Source: Acanthaster planci
Taxonomy: Eukaryota > Echinodermata > Asteroidea > Valvatida > Acanthasteridae
Direction: 5' to 3'
Assembly (NCBI RefSeq): GCF_001949145.1
Contig: NW_019091415.1
Coordinates: forward strand, 423,040-487,039
DNA length: 64,000 nucleotides
The notes under the pieces are model-generated. The model ran no database searches, had not been told where the DNA came from, and saw nothing but the letters and a program-made list of their open reading frames with translations. A program made the position numbers and the translations under genes. Positions 12,101 through 27,100 of this stretch are shown one piece after another (position 1 is the stretch's first letter; every line of letters starts with the position of its first letter).

Positions 12101-15100
12101 GAACTATCTCCTCATGAATGATTTTCAGCTTCTTCTGAGCACTTGCTCGGTGTTTCATCTGTTCTTCCTCGAACTCCAAGCCTTCATACACCTTCTTGTT
12201 ATCAATCCGGACCAGTAGGTTTTCACTAATGCGCTTGCAGTTGCGAGATATGGTCAAGTTGGCAATTTTGTAGTCATCCACAATTACCTGGACCTTTTGT
12301 AAAAAGAAGAGAAGAACGCCACAAAATTACCTTAAGAAAATCAAGAAACCTTGCAAAGAGTGAGCAGAATTACTACAGATGATGTACCCAAGGTACCTTT
12401 TGTAAAAAGAAGAGAAGAACGCCACAAAATTACCTTAAGAAAATCAAGAAACCTTGCAAAGAGTGAGCAGAATTACTACAGATGATGTACCCAAGGTACT
12501 TGGGAATAAAAAAGCCTTGGTTAACAAAGTACACCTGATCACTTTATTTATATCTGCTCAGATATAAATGTTTGAAACTCTAATGTTAAGTGCGACGAGA
12601 ACCTCTTATGTTATTAATTTTATGTAGCTTTGGAAAGTATGTTAAACCTGATGCCATTTTTTCCCTCATTTGTCATCTCAATAAATCACGATCTCATTAG
12701 CATATTCATTTTTTTTTTATTTTGTTGGTCATGAAAAAAAAAGTTTTAAGGTTTACATCAGTGGGGTCACTCAGGTTGAAAATGATGATTTCACACATTC
12801 AATAGGGAAAACCATACCAGTGGGCATTTTTTTCCTGCTAACTGACCTTTCTAACAAGTCCAGTGATCATTCAAGTGCATGTACATGTAGTATCACTGGT
12901 TAACACAGACATTCAGCATTACCATCGGATCATTTCATATTTTGGTATTTTACATATCATGCCCAACAGGTTTGTATGAAACGTTAAATATGCCATATAT
13001 TTCAGTTGAAATTATATAAAACTAGGCTTGGGAGTTCATGGTTACAATTAAACCATACACTTGCTAATAGTACTGACATATCAAAAATCTGTAGCTTATC
13101 ACAACTACATGTACATGTACACTGTATTTCCTAGAGGTAAAATTAGAAGTGTCAAGTCTTGAAGAAACATTTAATCTCTTTATGTTTGATGATATGTTGC
13201 ATATATTAATTTTTTTATTTTACATGTTCAGTATAATTTTATCGCCTTATGTTGCTTGTGTGCATTTACCTTTGTATAAAATAGTGTACATTTTTAACGT
13301 TGGTCTTAGTCTCAGAAGTCCAGGTCTCTGTCTCAGAGTTGTAATAACTCGAGTCAATGACTCGACTCGACTCACAATTTTTGGCGATTTGACTCCAGTC
13401 CAGACGGGTAAAATGACTAGACTCAACTCGAGTCTCTGCGACCAAATAACTCAACTCACGTTTCTATGACCAAATTACTCAACTTGAACACCTCATGGAA
13501 ACTCGACTCCAGTACAACCTTATGAGACTTGAGTCTCCAAAACTTAAAAGCAAAATATTAGTTGGCGAGATACCTGTCACCCTAATTTTTTCCCAGTATG
13601 TCTGAATGAAATAAAAGTACCAAAAAATGACTTACATGTAGTTGTGTTTTTATCACTACTGTTATTACTGTAGTTGTGTTTTTATTGTTACACAAATTGA
13701 CTCGAGCTCAGGACTGGACTCAACTACACAAAGTGACTCAACTTGACTTGACTTCTTGACCTAATAACTCGATGCGAGCCACAATGTTAAAATGACTTGA
13801 CTCGACTTGAGTCATCAAATTTAGTGAATCGTTACAAAACTTCTCGGTCTCGACAGGCAAAAGTCTCGGTCTCAAAGACTTGGTCTCAGTCTTGAAGGAG
13901 TGGGTCTCGGTCTCGAATGCCTTGGATTGGTCTCGGGCACCAAGGTCTCGGATACAACACTGGTATTTATGAATACTGGTTTAACCCTGAAACTGTTAAT
14001 TCCCTGCAATCTAAACCACTCTATGACAGTTAAGTCACGTATGGGAAAACACTGTATAATTCAGCACAAGCCTGAACTAGGAGGGAGCAGTCAGTAATAT
14101 TTGCCTTAGGTAGCCACCAAACAATACATATCTGAAAATGGAGTACAGCAAGAATTTAAAGCTGCACAATACAGTGCTGCTGTAATGAACATGTCCAGGT
14201 CCACAACACACATTCAGTATTGCGGTCATTTTGTATAGCATTTTTTTGTTTTTGATACATCTGCTCCTGCCTGTTTGAATATTAAGTGGCCTTTCTTAAA
14301 TGCATATCTACATATGAATTTTGGGCCAGCACTTTATCCTCACAAACACGCAAAGAAATCAAGTTAAAAAATAAATCCACACATTCTATTGAATTTACAT
14401 TTTTTTTCTTCCACATTTCACCTTTGAAGTTGTTCCCACTGAAAGTTGCATCATAAAGAAAACTAATTTTCACTTAGGTGTCACCGAAAAATTACTTGTG
14501 ATGTGCAGAACTTTTACACTGGTTCTTGTTCCCATTAAAATTAAAAGAAAAAATGGATCAGCCAAGCCAGGAAATCTGTGACACTTTTCCAAGGATAATT
14601 TATGTCCAAGCTCAGCAATGTAAGAAATGTCACCAATGCATTGTTGAAACAATCAAAACTAGTGAAAAATTTTAAATGATTTCTTTGAGTTACTAGTAGG
14701 TCGCAAAAGGTGATCCGTCATTCTAACTTTATTTCAAGGCAAAACTCCTCTCCTTAGTAGTAACCACGAGAATCCAATCTGACTTTGTTGCACCCCAAAT
14801 GCAGCAAAATGAGTTTTTATGACATGCAGAAGATACACAATAATAATCTTTATGATGCACAAACCTAAAATCTTACTGTTTTTCTGTTCCGAAATAAAGG
14901 AGAACGAGTCATTGAAGGTGGAGTGGAATGTAACTTATTTTGCATACATGTCAATATATGTGCGCAAGTGTTCACAATTAGTGGCAACAGACTATTCATA
15001 CACCACAGAGAATAATGCGGTCAGCCTGCTATTGGAGCATCCAGACCTGCATTGGACGGTCAGTCATGTGTATGATTTGGGTACAAGTGCAACTTCTGGA

Positions 15101-18100
15101 AAAAGACAGAAACCCACTTACATACCTGTTTGCCATGTCTACAATTCTCAGTGTGTCGCGGAAAAAGTGACAAATACATATCAGATTCTTATCGTGAAAG
15201 TGAGTGGATTCGATTCCTGTGAAAGTAACTATAATTTACCCATTGATATATGAGGATGATGGCACAAAACATGTCTGTGTTGTGGGGCTTTGGTCCCAGC
15301 AGCACAGCACAAGACTGGGATATGTTTTATTTTATGACAAATCATGCACTTAAACATAATAGGTGGAACAACCAAGGTAGTGGACACGAACCATGCTAGA
15401 ACACTGCATTTTGAGCATGCCTTTACCATGAGACTCGCATATAAACATGCACCCTACACATGCAGTATTTATAGCCAAATACATGATGAGCATTTCTGAA
15501 ATCAGGGAAAAAGGGTCTCACAGGAGCCCATGTTTTTGACATTTTTGACCATAAATGGCAAAACTGTTCCATTTTGTCATGTTAATTTTGGAAGATGGTT
15601 TTGTCACCTGTTGTAAAAAGGTTATAATTGAGGACAGGAGTTTATTATTACTGGCTCTTTAAATTTTCTTTACCTTTGTCATCAATCCTATATACAGTCT
15701 ATTTATTCCAAGCCAATTTCAGTGTTCATTAAGGGTGTACAGAGTAGTCATGAGCTAAGGAGATTGTCCAATACAGTCAACTCTTGGTAATACTAGCTCA
15801 AGTAAGACGAGACTCTGGTTTAGACGAGCATATTTGCCAGTCCCGACTGAATTGTGCACATTCCTATGAGGGAAAAAATGTGTAATACGAGCTTGGATGT
15901 TTAGACGAGCATTTTTAGAACACTGGCAGAGTGCAAATCTATTGTTATCTGTCTATTTAGCACAAGCTTTTTTTGAAAGAAACTTGTCAATCAGCCAGTC
16001 CATGCAATTTTGAAAGGCACTTCCATAATTTATGCGTGTACAGTAAAACAGCGCTGCGGTTTTCCCTCACCAAATGGAGCCGTTGTGTCCGGTGCTGCAA
16101 GAGATACGAACAATGGGCATTTGCGGTTCCCGTACCCATCGTAGAAATTCTCTGTGGCAGCTCTCGTACCGCCTCAACACAAGCGAGTGCCACCAAAAGT
16201 GGTATTTAGGACAGTGGTGAACAAAAGAAATCTTTTGTTTGATTCCCCCGTCCCCCCAAATTCCCCAAGACCAAAGTCCCCCCAGGAAACTAATAAAACT
16301 TGTGTTCTGTAATCAAACACCCGGCCCAAAAAACTGCCCACCCTCCATCTAAAAATTATTACCCGCTCCCCAATCCCCACCGTAACATGAAAATATCACC
16401 CCTTCTGATTTTGACATTTCTATACATTTTCAATTTAAGAAAATCATGCCTGAACCATGGTTTTCAGTTCAAAAATGTTTAAGAAAGTAACCACAAGTTT
16501 GGAAGAAAAAAGTGTATCCCTCGCTAATAATTTTTCACCAAACCCACACATCTTTCCCAAGTAAAATCCGATATTTACCCTCTGCTGTCCACACCACCAA
16601 TAGCTAGTTTCCTCCCATTTTTATGTGCAACAAGTGCAGCTCTGGTGTTGATTACCATGCAACTAAAATGTTAATGTACTGTACTTACAATGTACATGTA
16701 CGTTACGTGCGTGCATATGGATCTCATCACGGCGTGCGGGGCCAGGGACGTGTCGCTCCGAATCGACATGACTGGTGGAAATTCCGCTTCCTCCGTTCTT
16801 ACATTTCATAATCATTCTTTTTAAACTTTTTAAAATCAAATTCATGTAACGATAATCAAAACAATACTACATGTATGTGCCTTTAAACAAAAAGTACATG
16901 TACGCTTTAACTACGGTCGATTGGTGATACATACGTCGAGCAGGAGGGCAGTTTTCACACACGAGGACTGGATAATACAAGCTAGTTTAGTAAGTCCCAA
17001 GGCCCTTGTATTAACGCAAGTCAAGTGTATATCAAAATATTTGATACAGCAGTGTTCATTACAGCAGCATCGTTATGTATTTTCAACAGTTCAAGTTTAG
17101 TATGTTTTTAGACTTAAATTGCTGACAGCAATTTGGCAACAGAGAAAAACTGACTGCTTGGACACCTTTTTATGAGTATTATACTTTGACAGTATTTAGG
17201 TTTTGGGGACATTTTCCACTCTCAATCACAAAAGCTTCCACTGATTTTCTTGATTTATACAATGGTTAGAAATTGGTCTGATACAAATCCTGCTTAAAAA
17301 ACAACTATTGCATATTAAATATAATCTGAGCTTAACCAACACTGAGGTCAAATCTCAACTAAACAAAATAGTTTAGTCATATGATTTGTGAAATTATTCT
17401 TCACGCAGTACACATGTAAGTTATAGTTGAAACCCACAAGCTTTTGTAAAGTTGGAATGTTTACGTGCAAATGTATGATTACCTTATTCTTACGAAAGTT
17501 GCTAAACAAAAACAAAACAAAAAAGGTTCTCTAACCTTGCTGGCATACTGCCTGCATTCTCCAATGAAAAAGTCAGATATTCCCTTCGATGCCCAAGTTA
17601 GCTTTGTGAGACCAGGATGAATCTTTTTATCGAGATGTCTGATGCGTTCTTTAAACAGACCTCGTTCTTCTAGGGAAAGGGCAGCAATGATCCTGCAAAA
17701 TAGTTCAAATAAAGCCAACTGAAGTCAGCCATTGCCACCATTTTCAATTAAACATGAATTTTCAGTGAAACCATCCAAAGCACTCCTCATTTCCTCATCA
17801 CAGTTTCTGCCAAGGGCACACATATTCACAAATGAACAAACCTTTTGCCATAACTGTAAAAAGAAAATTTGTTGGATTGTCTATTTTGAGCTCAAAGACT
17901 GGAACTACAGCTGAGAAAGAGTGACCGACACTGCCATTAAAGTGGGAGACAACAATGAGCCAATTCAGTATTAAAACAGCACATACACAAAATAATAAAA
18001 TTATAATATAATTAAATCATAATAAAATTTTGGGATTAGAAGTGATATCCAAGCCAAGTTTCAAGTGAAATCTTTCCTATTTCCAAGGATGAATTTCTGC

Positions 18101-21100
18101 TTTTTAAAAAGCGTTTTCTATTTCATCTTTTTCCATTTACCTGTTGTAATCTCGTACCACCAAGAGCACATTCTCCCTCAGGTTTCTTAATTCTTCTCTT
18201 TTGAGGTATACCTCAGTGGCATAGTGTGGAATCTCAAACATCAGCTTTTCCCAGTACTGGATCTCATTGAACAACTTCAGCAATACCCTTTACAAAACAC
18301 AAAAGAAAGTGAACTTTTATTGGATTACATTGCTACACAGTAAACGTAAGGTTACAATCATGATGTTGCGAGTATTGTGGTCATTATTTAGGGATAAATG
18401 GAAGAAAATGTTTTTCTCTTTTTTTTGGAAAGATTGGGAGAGGAATTCTGCTACACACCAGAGGCACTGAACTGTGAAGGGGATCAATGCACATTTCTAA
18501 ATAATTGACAAGGAACTGCCAACATGCTTTTACAAAAGTTGTCACTAAGTTGAGTTCAATCTAAGTCTTTGTGGGTCTTTAGTCCAATATCAAGTCAGGA
18601 GTTGTACATGTACATGACACTATATATGTGAAAAAGACTTTCCCATGCCAGAGTTAATCAATGTTGCTTGTGACAAGAACAGTGATTGACCTTTAAGACT
18701 CAATTACATCCACTCAATCACTGAACATTATTTTTAAATGTGAGTTTGCGATATCTATATGAATAAGTTACCACATGAAAATGAAACCTGAAGTTTTGGT
18801 AGATATTTTGATAATTTCTTGGGAATAAGGTGTGTCATGACCTCAAAGAGGATCAATAACGGCCTGGCGCTAATTTTGGCGCTGAACTCTTGCTTTATTA
18901 CAGGTTATCAGGTGCTAATCAAGGTTTGTTGAATGCAAAAGCACCAGTGCACCCACTTACATGTAATGTCGACCCCTGTTTTTGGTTTCATGTCACACTT
19001 TCTGACAGGGCAAAAGACTTCAACTCAACTACACTCATAAAGGCTAACTACATTTCTCTCTAGTGGCCATTTTTATCAAGTACTGCTCTTAAAAGGATTC
19101 ATTATCAGTTTTGCTTCATACCTGTCAAAGTTCATGTCTAACATGGCCTGTTTCTCTGTACTCCTGCACATGAGTGGAACATCTAACAATTTCATGCAGT
19201 CCTTGTCCACTGTAAGAGCCCATTCATTGAATGTCTTACGAATGAACTCATCTAGAGCTGTACTAAGTTGATTGTACTGTGTCCTTGTTTCTGCTCCAGT
19301 ACCAATGTGTGGGAGGAAATAGGCCTTGTCCAATACCTATTATAAAATTAGGATGTAGAGATAAAAAATAGGGTTTTAGATTTCAGTTATTATGCAATAC
19401 AAAAAGTTGGCACTGGTTAGTTAAGAAATCTTAGTAAGACAAAGGTACATGTAACACTGCACAGGTCTCAAGATGTGAGGTTCACTTTGTTGTAGTGTCT
19501 GAATATGCCCAGCTTGGGGAGGATAAGATTACACAACTTACTGCTGCATATGAAACACCCATAATACATTTTGAAATTCAACGCCTGGCCTTCATAGCCT
19601 AACTTTCATTCAAAACTGTAATATCAACTGCCAAACCAATTACACGATTGGTTGGGCTTTGCTAGAGAATTTTTGAGGCACAGTTTCTGACAAGCTTTTG
19701 CAAAGAAGAATGTGCCTATTGGCCCCTTGTTATTTTCTTTTTTTTCCAATAAAACTTTGAAGTTATAGACAGCTTTGCTCATCAAGATATTGTTAAGATG
19801 AGATATTCCGGAATTAAAGTGTAGCTCCCAGAGTGATAAACTTGGTAGCCAGATTTTTAAGCTTGACAGCTACTTCTTAAATTTGATGAGACAAACAAAA
19901 CTTGGTGGGTCGCCAGGCTACTTCAGTAGGTTGGAGGACACTGGGGCATGCTTTTGGCAAATTAGAATTCATCAGTAAACAGCTTGCTCCAGCAGCCAAT
20001 TTTAAGGAAACTGATCCTCCTATCAGCCATAGGGGAACCAGATCAGAGTAGCGGTTCTTTCTTCGCTTTCATCTCTACAGCCTGGTTCAATTCCCAGCAA
20101 AGTCCACATGTGGGTCAGGTTTTTAAGGTATCTGACTGATTCTGTGGATTTACTCAGAATATTCATCTCTTGTTTCCTCCCAATTCTAAAAACTGTAATT
20201 GCTTCTCAATATCTCTTTTTCAAGATGGCGCCGATTATGGCAACACGGTTTCAAGCTCTGGTGATTTTTTTGCCGTGTTTTTGGTGTTCTTACGGCAGGG
20301 AACAGCTTGTACCTACAGCTATAGTAGAGAGGAGTTATCGCACCTTCGTTCTGCATCGGGTGAGCTTATTTCTGGTCAAATACAGAGACTAAATTTAATA
20401 GAGGGAATTCTACCACCTAGTTCCCCTGACAGCCAGGAGATTCATCGTAGGCGGCGGGGTAGGAGAGGGGGATTGCAAGTCAAATACGTTCACGTGGGAC
20501 CAAGCTACCTCTGCCCGTATCTACCTTGCCAATGCACAGTCTATACGACACAAAATAACCAGCTTTTAGACTTAATGGATGCCAGGAGGGATTTTAGGGA
20601 TTGTAATATATTTTGTTTTACGGAAACCTGGCTGGATGACAGCGTACCGGACTCTACCATTACTGCTCCTGGATTTGCGTTCTTTCGAGCGGATAAAGTT
20701 TTTGAGGCGGTGAATAAAGCTAAGGGTGGTGGTGTGGACCTTTTAGTCAATAGGTCATGGTGCAGTGTTTGTAAGGTATTGTCTCAGACCTGTACCTTAG
20801 ATTAACAGACTCCTTCCTACTTGCCAAGGGAATTTCCTTCTATTGTAATTACTGTCACGTACATTCCACCCGATGGAGATGCTAATTCCTCTATTACACA
20901 GTTGACATCTATTGTAACGAAAGACCAGAACGATCACTTGACTCCAATACCTATTGTGGCTGGTGACTTTAACCAGGCATCGTTTAAGAAAGCTAAACCA
21001 TGGTTTTTTCAACATGTCGCCGTGCCCACCCGTGAGGAGGCTATATTGGATCATGTTTATATGCCAATTAAGGGGGCTTATAGGTGCCTCTGGCGTGCAC

Positions 21101-24100
21101 CGTTGGGGGCTTCCGACCACGCGATAATCTATGCTTACTTAATTTACTTAAAGTGTGCTCTAGTCAACTCAGTGGATTTTTTTGCAAAATTTTTAACTGG
21201 TCCATGCGTACATGTCACATTCTAACAGTTTTTAAATTTTCTAATATTGTGCCCATACCCAAAAAGAATGTTATTTTGTCACTTAATGATTATCATCCTG
21301 TCACACGTACTTCAGTTATTATGAAATGTTTTTAACGTTTAGTTCTAATTTTATGAAATCTGTTTTGCTGAAATCTATGGACCAACAACAGTTTGCTTAC
21401 CAGTGTAATAGGTCATGTGATGATGCCCTATCATTTACACTTTACAGTGTTTTTCGTCATCTTGATATTAGTGAACCGTCTTATGTTCGATTAGTATTTA
21501 TTGATTTTAGTTCTGCTTTTAACACCATTCTACCTTATAAGTTGCTCAGTAAATTAGTAAATTTGAATATTTTGCCTCGTGCCCTGTGCCACTGAATATT
21601 TGACTTTTTGACGGCTAGGCCTCAGCGAGTAAGAATTGGTAATCATTTTTCTGTAACGAAGTTATTGAATACTGGAGCCCCACAGGGTTGTGTCTTGAGT
21701 CCATTGTTATATTCACTGATGATGCATGATTGCATTTCAATTGGTAATAATATAGTAACTAAGTTTGCTGATGACACGACTATAGTGGGCCTGATTCGAC
21801 GCAGTGACGAAAGTGACTATCGCCGTCAGGTTGGGAGTTCGTGGGGTGGTGCTCAGAGAACAGCCTTGAGTTGAATGTTGTTAAGACCAAGGAGATAACA
21901 GCTGATTTTCGTCGGCACAAAACTTCGATTTCTCCTGTGTTTATTGACTCTTTAGAAGTCAAAAGAGTCAATGTTTTTAAGTTCCTGGGCATCCACCTTG
22001 CGAGCGACCTGGCATGGTCGGCACAAGTTAACCACCGCGTGAAAAATGCCCAGCAGCAGCTCTTCTTCCTACGTCAAATGAAGAGCTTTGGCTTTGGACA
22101 GCGTGTGCTGGTTGATTTTTACCGGTCGGTGGTGGAGAGCATTCTTACCCACTCCATCACGGTCTGGTATGGTGGAACCACGGTGGCCCATCGGACACTC
22201 TTACAGCGGGTTGTGAAGACGGCATCCAGGATTGTTGGTCAGCCACTGCCGTCAGTGGATGAAATCTATGTGACGAGGCTACAAAAGAGGGCTGTGGTAA
22301 TTGCAATGGACAAGTCGCACCCGGGCAATGCTCTGTTCTAATTGCTCCCTTCTAGAAGACGGTACAGAGCTGTAGCTGCCAAAACTAAAAGAGCGATCAG
22401 TGGTTTTTATCCTAGTGCTGTGCGGGAGCTAAACAACTCATTGTCGTTACATGTATTGTGGTGTTTTAATGTTTTATGTATATTCTGAATGTATTTTGCT
22501 GTATACATGTATACGTATTTTTAATGTTGTATTGTGTTTTGTTTATTTTTTTCTTTAGAAGAGCAAGGACCACTTAATTTCCACCATGTATATTATTTTA
22601 TATGAGTGACGAATAAACTATGTAATGTATATCTCAACTCATTTCAAAATAATACCACTAGATTTCAGTTTCAGAGCATTGTAATTTTACTGATTTGATC
22701 AATCAATTTCATCACTGAATCTATCATTAAGATGGTTTGAATCAGCGGTCATTTGAACGTCATTTTTGTTGTGATTCAAAATGAACTAAAAAAAAAAAAG
22801 CTGAAGAAATCTGAAGAAAAAAAGGCATAAACGTTTAGCAATAACTCACTGTTATTTGACTTTCTTTTCTTAATTAGATTATATGAGCTAATGCTTTAAA
22901 TACAAATTTATATCAATGGCAAAATTAAATGGTTAAATTGGTAAATTGAATGATTTTAAATAAAAAAGTGCAAAACTAAATGGTGAAAACATACATTTTC
23001 TTTGTTTAGATTCATAAAATGCAGTAAAGTCAGCAACGATGTTGATGTTGATGTTCAGCAGTTCATAAACTATGAAAATATAATACTATTTAACCCTGGC
23101 TATGGGGAATTTTTATGAACAGGGAATCATGGTCCAAACTGTTAAAGTCGTTATGTACAAAGAGGTAAGAGAATTATGCATGTACAGGACAACACCAACA
23201 CTGCCTATTTTTCTATATTCATGAGTAATCTTTAAGATGGAAGTCGGACAGTCTTTTGGATCCGGACACATATGCTTTATATGCATGGCCGGGGCCTCCA
23301 AACTCAGACAAAGAGAACAGGGCCTTGTAACAGAAGACCGTACTCAGAACAAAAGCCCGGGCTGCTGGGAATTACCGACATTTTTTCACTCTCAAAAGTG
23401 GAGATAATCCAGCCTTGTTTTGAAACAGTATACCACGGTTTGGGGCATTTAGAGCAAGCGGATTACCACCGGGGACAAAAGCGCTCCACCACCGCAGCAA
23501 TGAGCCACACAGCACTGCCGCATGCTAATCTGGCCCCTATTGAAAAGAGGCCAGCAGCACACTGAGCCAGGTTCGTGAACAAAAGAAAGTTAAATAACAC
23601 TGCACAATCTGGGCTCCTTTTACATGGCTGCAGGCCTGGCTGAAATCTTCAGGCGTCAATAGATTTTGTCTGTCAGGCTAGAGTGGCACCAGGCAGTCCT
23701 TCACGTGTTTGTAAGTGCCAGGAAATGAAGAAAAAAAGTTTTAAAGAATTTTGAAAACAGAAAAAATGATAAATATCCCCGCCCAGCATAATCAACATTG
23801 ATAACTGCCCCGGCAGGAAGTGGTTGACCAGGTTTTTCACAACTCAATCACCTGAAATTGGTATTGGAGAATGATAATAGAAGCTATTAGTATGATCAAA
23901 ATTCTTTAAAATGCTGGTCACTGCCTTGTCTTTATCAGAAAAGTGGTCACATATGCTGAATTGGTACATTTTTAGTGAAACTATTCAAGTCTGGATGTAG
24001 GACACTACTGTTAGAAAAATGTTCAGTGTTAATGGAGGGATCATATTCTATAAGTAGGGGAAAGGCTATCTTTATGTCGAAATTTTAGTTCTTCTCCCAT

Positions 24101-27100
24101 TTGTTCTCCCCAAAATCCCACTCACTTTGTGCATGTTTTTTCTACCCTTGACAATAGTCCCTTTTAAAGGTAGCATCTTCATGAAACTTCCCTACAGCAA
24201 AGACCTAGCAGCAAAGATGGTCCTCGAAGCATAACATCATGATGACTTTATTACTTGTCACAAGCCCTCAAAGTTGAATTCTTTGAAGGCAAATATCTCC
24301 AGAAAGGTATTTCCAATCCAGCTGAATTTTGGTACAGATACAAAGCAAGCTGTATTACAGATGAAAATTGGGGGACATCATGATGACATTATCAACTGAT
24401 TTCTTACAAGTTTTTGAAACTGTTGTTTTTAACCTTCTTCTCAATATATTCCAAAATTCTTTTTACAGGCGAAGTATATGTTTGGGTTGTTTGAAAAATG
24501 TGACCTGACATGGCATAATGAGGAACGATCCCCAAACATGACTTTTTGAGATATGCATATGAGAATAAAGAGAAAAGAATGGGTTTTCTAGTGATACCAC
24601 ATTTATACTCGTTGGCAACTTCGATCCAAAAATACCACGTCAGAAAGACAATGGGAGACATCACTGTGGTCAGTACTATTTTTCGAGAAAAACAGCATTG
24701 AAAAAAAGCATGCGCCAGTGCTGCAAACGTTAGCCACGAGGTGTTTTTTTAGCTCCATAATCGTTCTCAATCTAAATGACCACAGCAACATTATATTTAT
24801 GGGCAGTTATTGCCATGAAATAACAAAGTAAACTGATAGAATGTCTTCAAACATTGTTTCCTGGAAGTTACTTTTTTTTTTTTTTGGAAAAGGAGAAATG
24901 GCAGTGGAGTTTCGTTATCATGAATTTCTGTTAACATCGGACGGGTGTAGTGCAAATGAATGGAGTACACAGGTGCATTGGTTCACAAGCCGCTTTTCGC
25001 ACTAATGCATGCTATACATGCAACTGTGCATGTGACATATTCACAATGTTGGTGCTATAATGTGGCAGGTAGCAATCTTCCATCTACTTGAGTTCTGCTG
25101 TCATCAAGATATCTGCATTTCCAGCACCTCTTCAACACCAAACCTCAGCACAGAGTCTTGAGGAAGAACTTGAGGTCCAAGAACTGGTACTGATAAGCTA
25201 AACATCATATCACAAGACACAACAATCTAGGCAGACTGCAGACTACAGCACCAACTATTCCCTTGTGTGCAACAAGGTAAATTTACAGCCTACAGGTTCA
25301 ACCATTATAGGAGGAGAGCTCATGCACCAATCTCAAGCAACACTAATGACTGAAGGAACAAGAACAAGACTTCCAATTAGCCCTGGAAGATGTCAAATTG
25401 CTTGCCTCAGGTAGCTAAAACATCAGCCACACCAGACTCAGTTGTCAGCAGTGGTCTGAATACTTCACTCCAAAGAGCAAGTATTGTTAGCCCAATAATA
25501 AGCAAAGTATTGACAATGATGAGGCCGACAGTCCTTTGTTATTTGAACAAGACATTCCAGGCTTGGCAATTCTTTCTACACCTTGTCTCTTCTGATGTTT
25601 TTGATAAGTTGTCTGGATTGGATTGTTTGAGATGGCTGTGAATCCTTATCCGAACTCTTGTTCCTCTTTGTGATTTGAGACCCTGTGTTTGAGTCAATGT
25701 TACACCAGGTTTTTAGCTCTTACTCAGTCCAGCTCAAAGAGCAAGCACAACCATCTGAGTCCTCTTTCTAAGGTACTCAATGTATAAGAAGCAACTTTTA
25801 TTATGTGCTTGCAAAGTCTTAAACATTCATTTAAGGAGTATATATTTCACTGCCTTCCTGAAGGGCATTAAGAAGATGGACTTTGAAGGGTGCATCCTGA
25901 CAGGGAGAAGAAGAGTATTGACAACAGGGGAATTCTTTGAAGGAGACAAGAGTAAATTCTCTTTTCTTTTTTTCATCAAAGTTACACTGCTACTGCCCTG
26001 TTTCTTTTTTTTTAGACACAGCTTTGCATTTATAATACAACAAGGATCTTTTCAGAGATACATGTACTGAAAAGAAATTTATACAACAGTAAAAAAAAAA
26101 TGAGGGAAAAACTATACACCTTAACGCAACCCCTCTAAGGTGTATGTAAAATCACACAGAGATTGGAGGATTGAGGACTGTTAGGGACGAAGATAAACAA
26201 AATCTGAAGGTAAATGAAGGAAAAGTATTGAGGGAAAGTAGCAAAACAGCATGCAGAAAACTAAGTTTACATGTACTTTGAAAAAAGTTGAATACGTTTG
26301 AAAAGTAAAGAATGATACCGGTGAGCTACATGTAGATGGAAGAACATCACGTTTGAATGCACCATACTTACATGTACAATAAGATTTATGGCATCATTCA
26401 CAAATCTGTCATGGACATGATTTTCTTTTAATTTATAGAAAGATAACTGTACACCTATTAACACTCATTTTTCTGGCAACCCCCTTTCCTCTTATATTTC
26501 TGTAAGGGAAAGAGTTCAATATGCTCACCTTCATGGACCTGTCAATACGACCCTTCAATGATCGTGCCCAGTGTGCCTGGCCTGCATACTTTGGCAAGAG
26601 GGGTCCAAGACTTTGACTCTTCTTGGTCAGTTCTTTCTTCACTGCATTCAGTTCATCGTTGAAAAGGGCATATACTTCAACTGTCTTCTTGTCAATTGTC
26701 CGTCTGATGGCCTATTAAGTATCCAATAATGACACGTACTGTAAGCCACTGTCAAATCTCCTCTATTGTATCTCAGAATTCTACATACCAGTAATATTTA
26801 TTAAAAACAGTAACACTAATTACAATGCCTTCTCCCTAGACCTTTTTGTTTCAGTTAAAGACATAGTTCAACGATGGAGAACATTTTTCTGAAATACATT
26901 TCATGTTGTAGAGTTGACCCATATATATACATGTATGAGAGACAAGGTCTCTATTTTTACAGTGTTTTAAAATTGAAAGGGCAAAAAAAGTTCACGATTG
27001 AGGGGGTCTGGAAGTTTCTTTTGGCCATTCTTAAATGTTGTGATGTAATATGCAGGAGTTGGAATACCCACAACTGTTTGTTGCTGTAGCATATACACAA

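Larger units (their letters stand above)
12294..17535 (-). other. Intron between exons 12 and 13
   Basis: 5242 bases. Begins (low side) with an exact 103-bp tandem duplication, then an ACTCGACT/GGTCTCG-rich repeat (13300-13965), a 144-codon unassigned plus-strand frame (14819-15253) and a pogo-like end (about 15774-15915). 15920-17530 is AT-rich with no recognised content. Confidence 0.7.
19337..26528 (-). other. Intron between exons 9 and 10, TE-rich
   Basis: 7192 bases. Contains a truncated SINE (20040-20208), an L2/Rex1-like LINE (20216-22628), a dispersed-repeat copy (23280-23570) and a short inverted match to the MITE at 44988 (23750-23835). 24400-26500 shows only AT-rich sequence with poly-T runs. 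Confidence 0.75.

Noticed and set aside
16230-16390. C-rich stretch (CCCCCGTCCCCCC) as a promoter or G-quadruplex regulator
   Set aside because: A short irregular C-rich patch in an intron with no exon, start site or conserved partner nearby.
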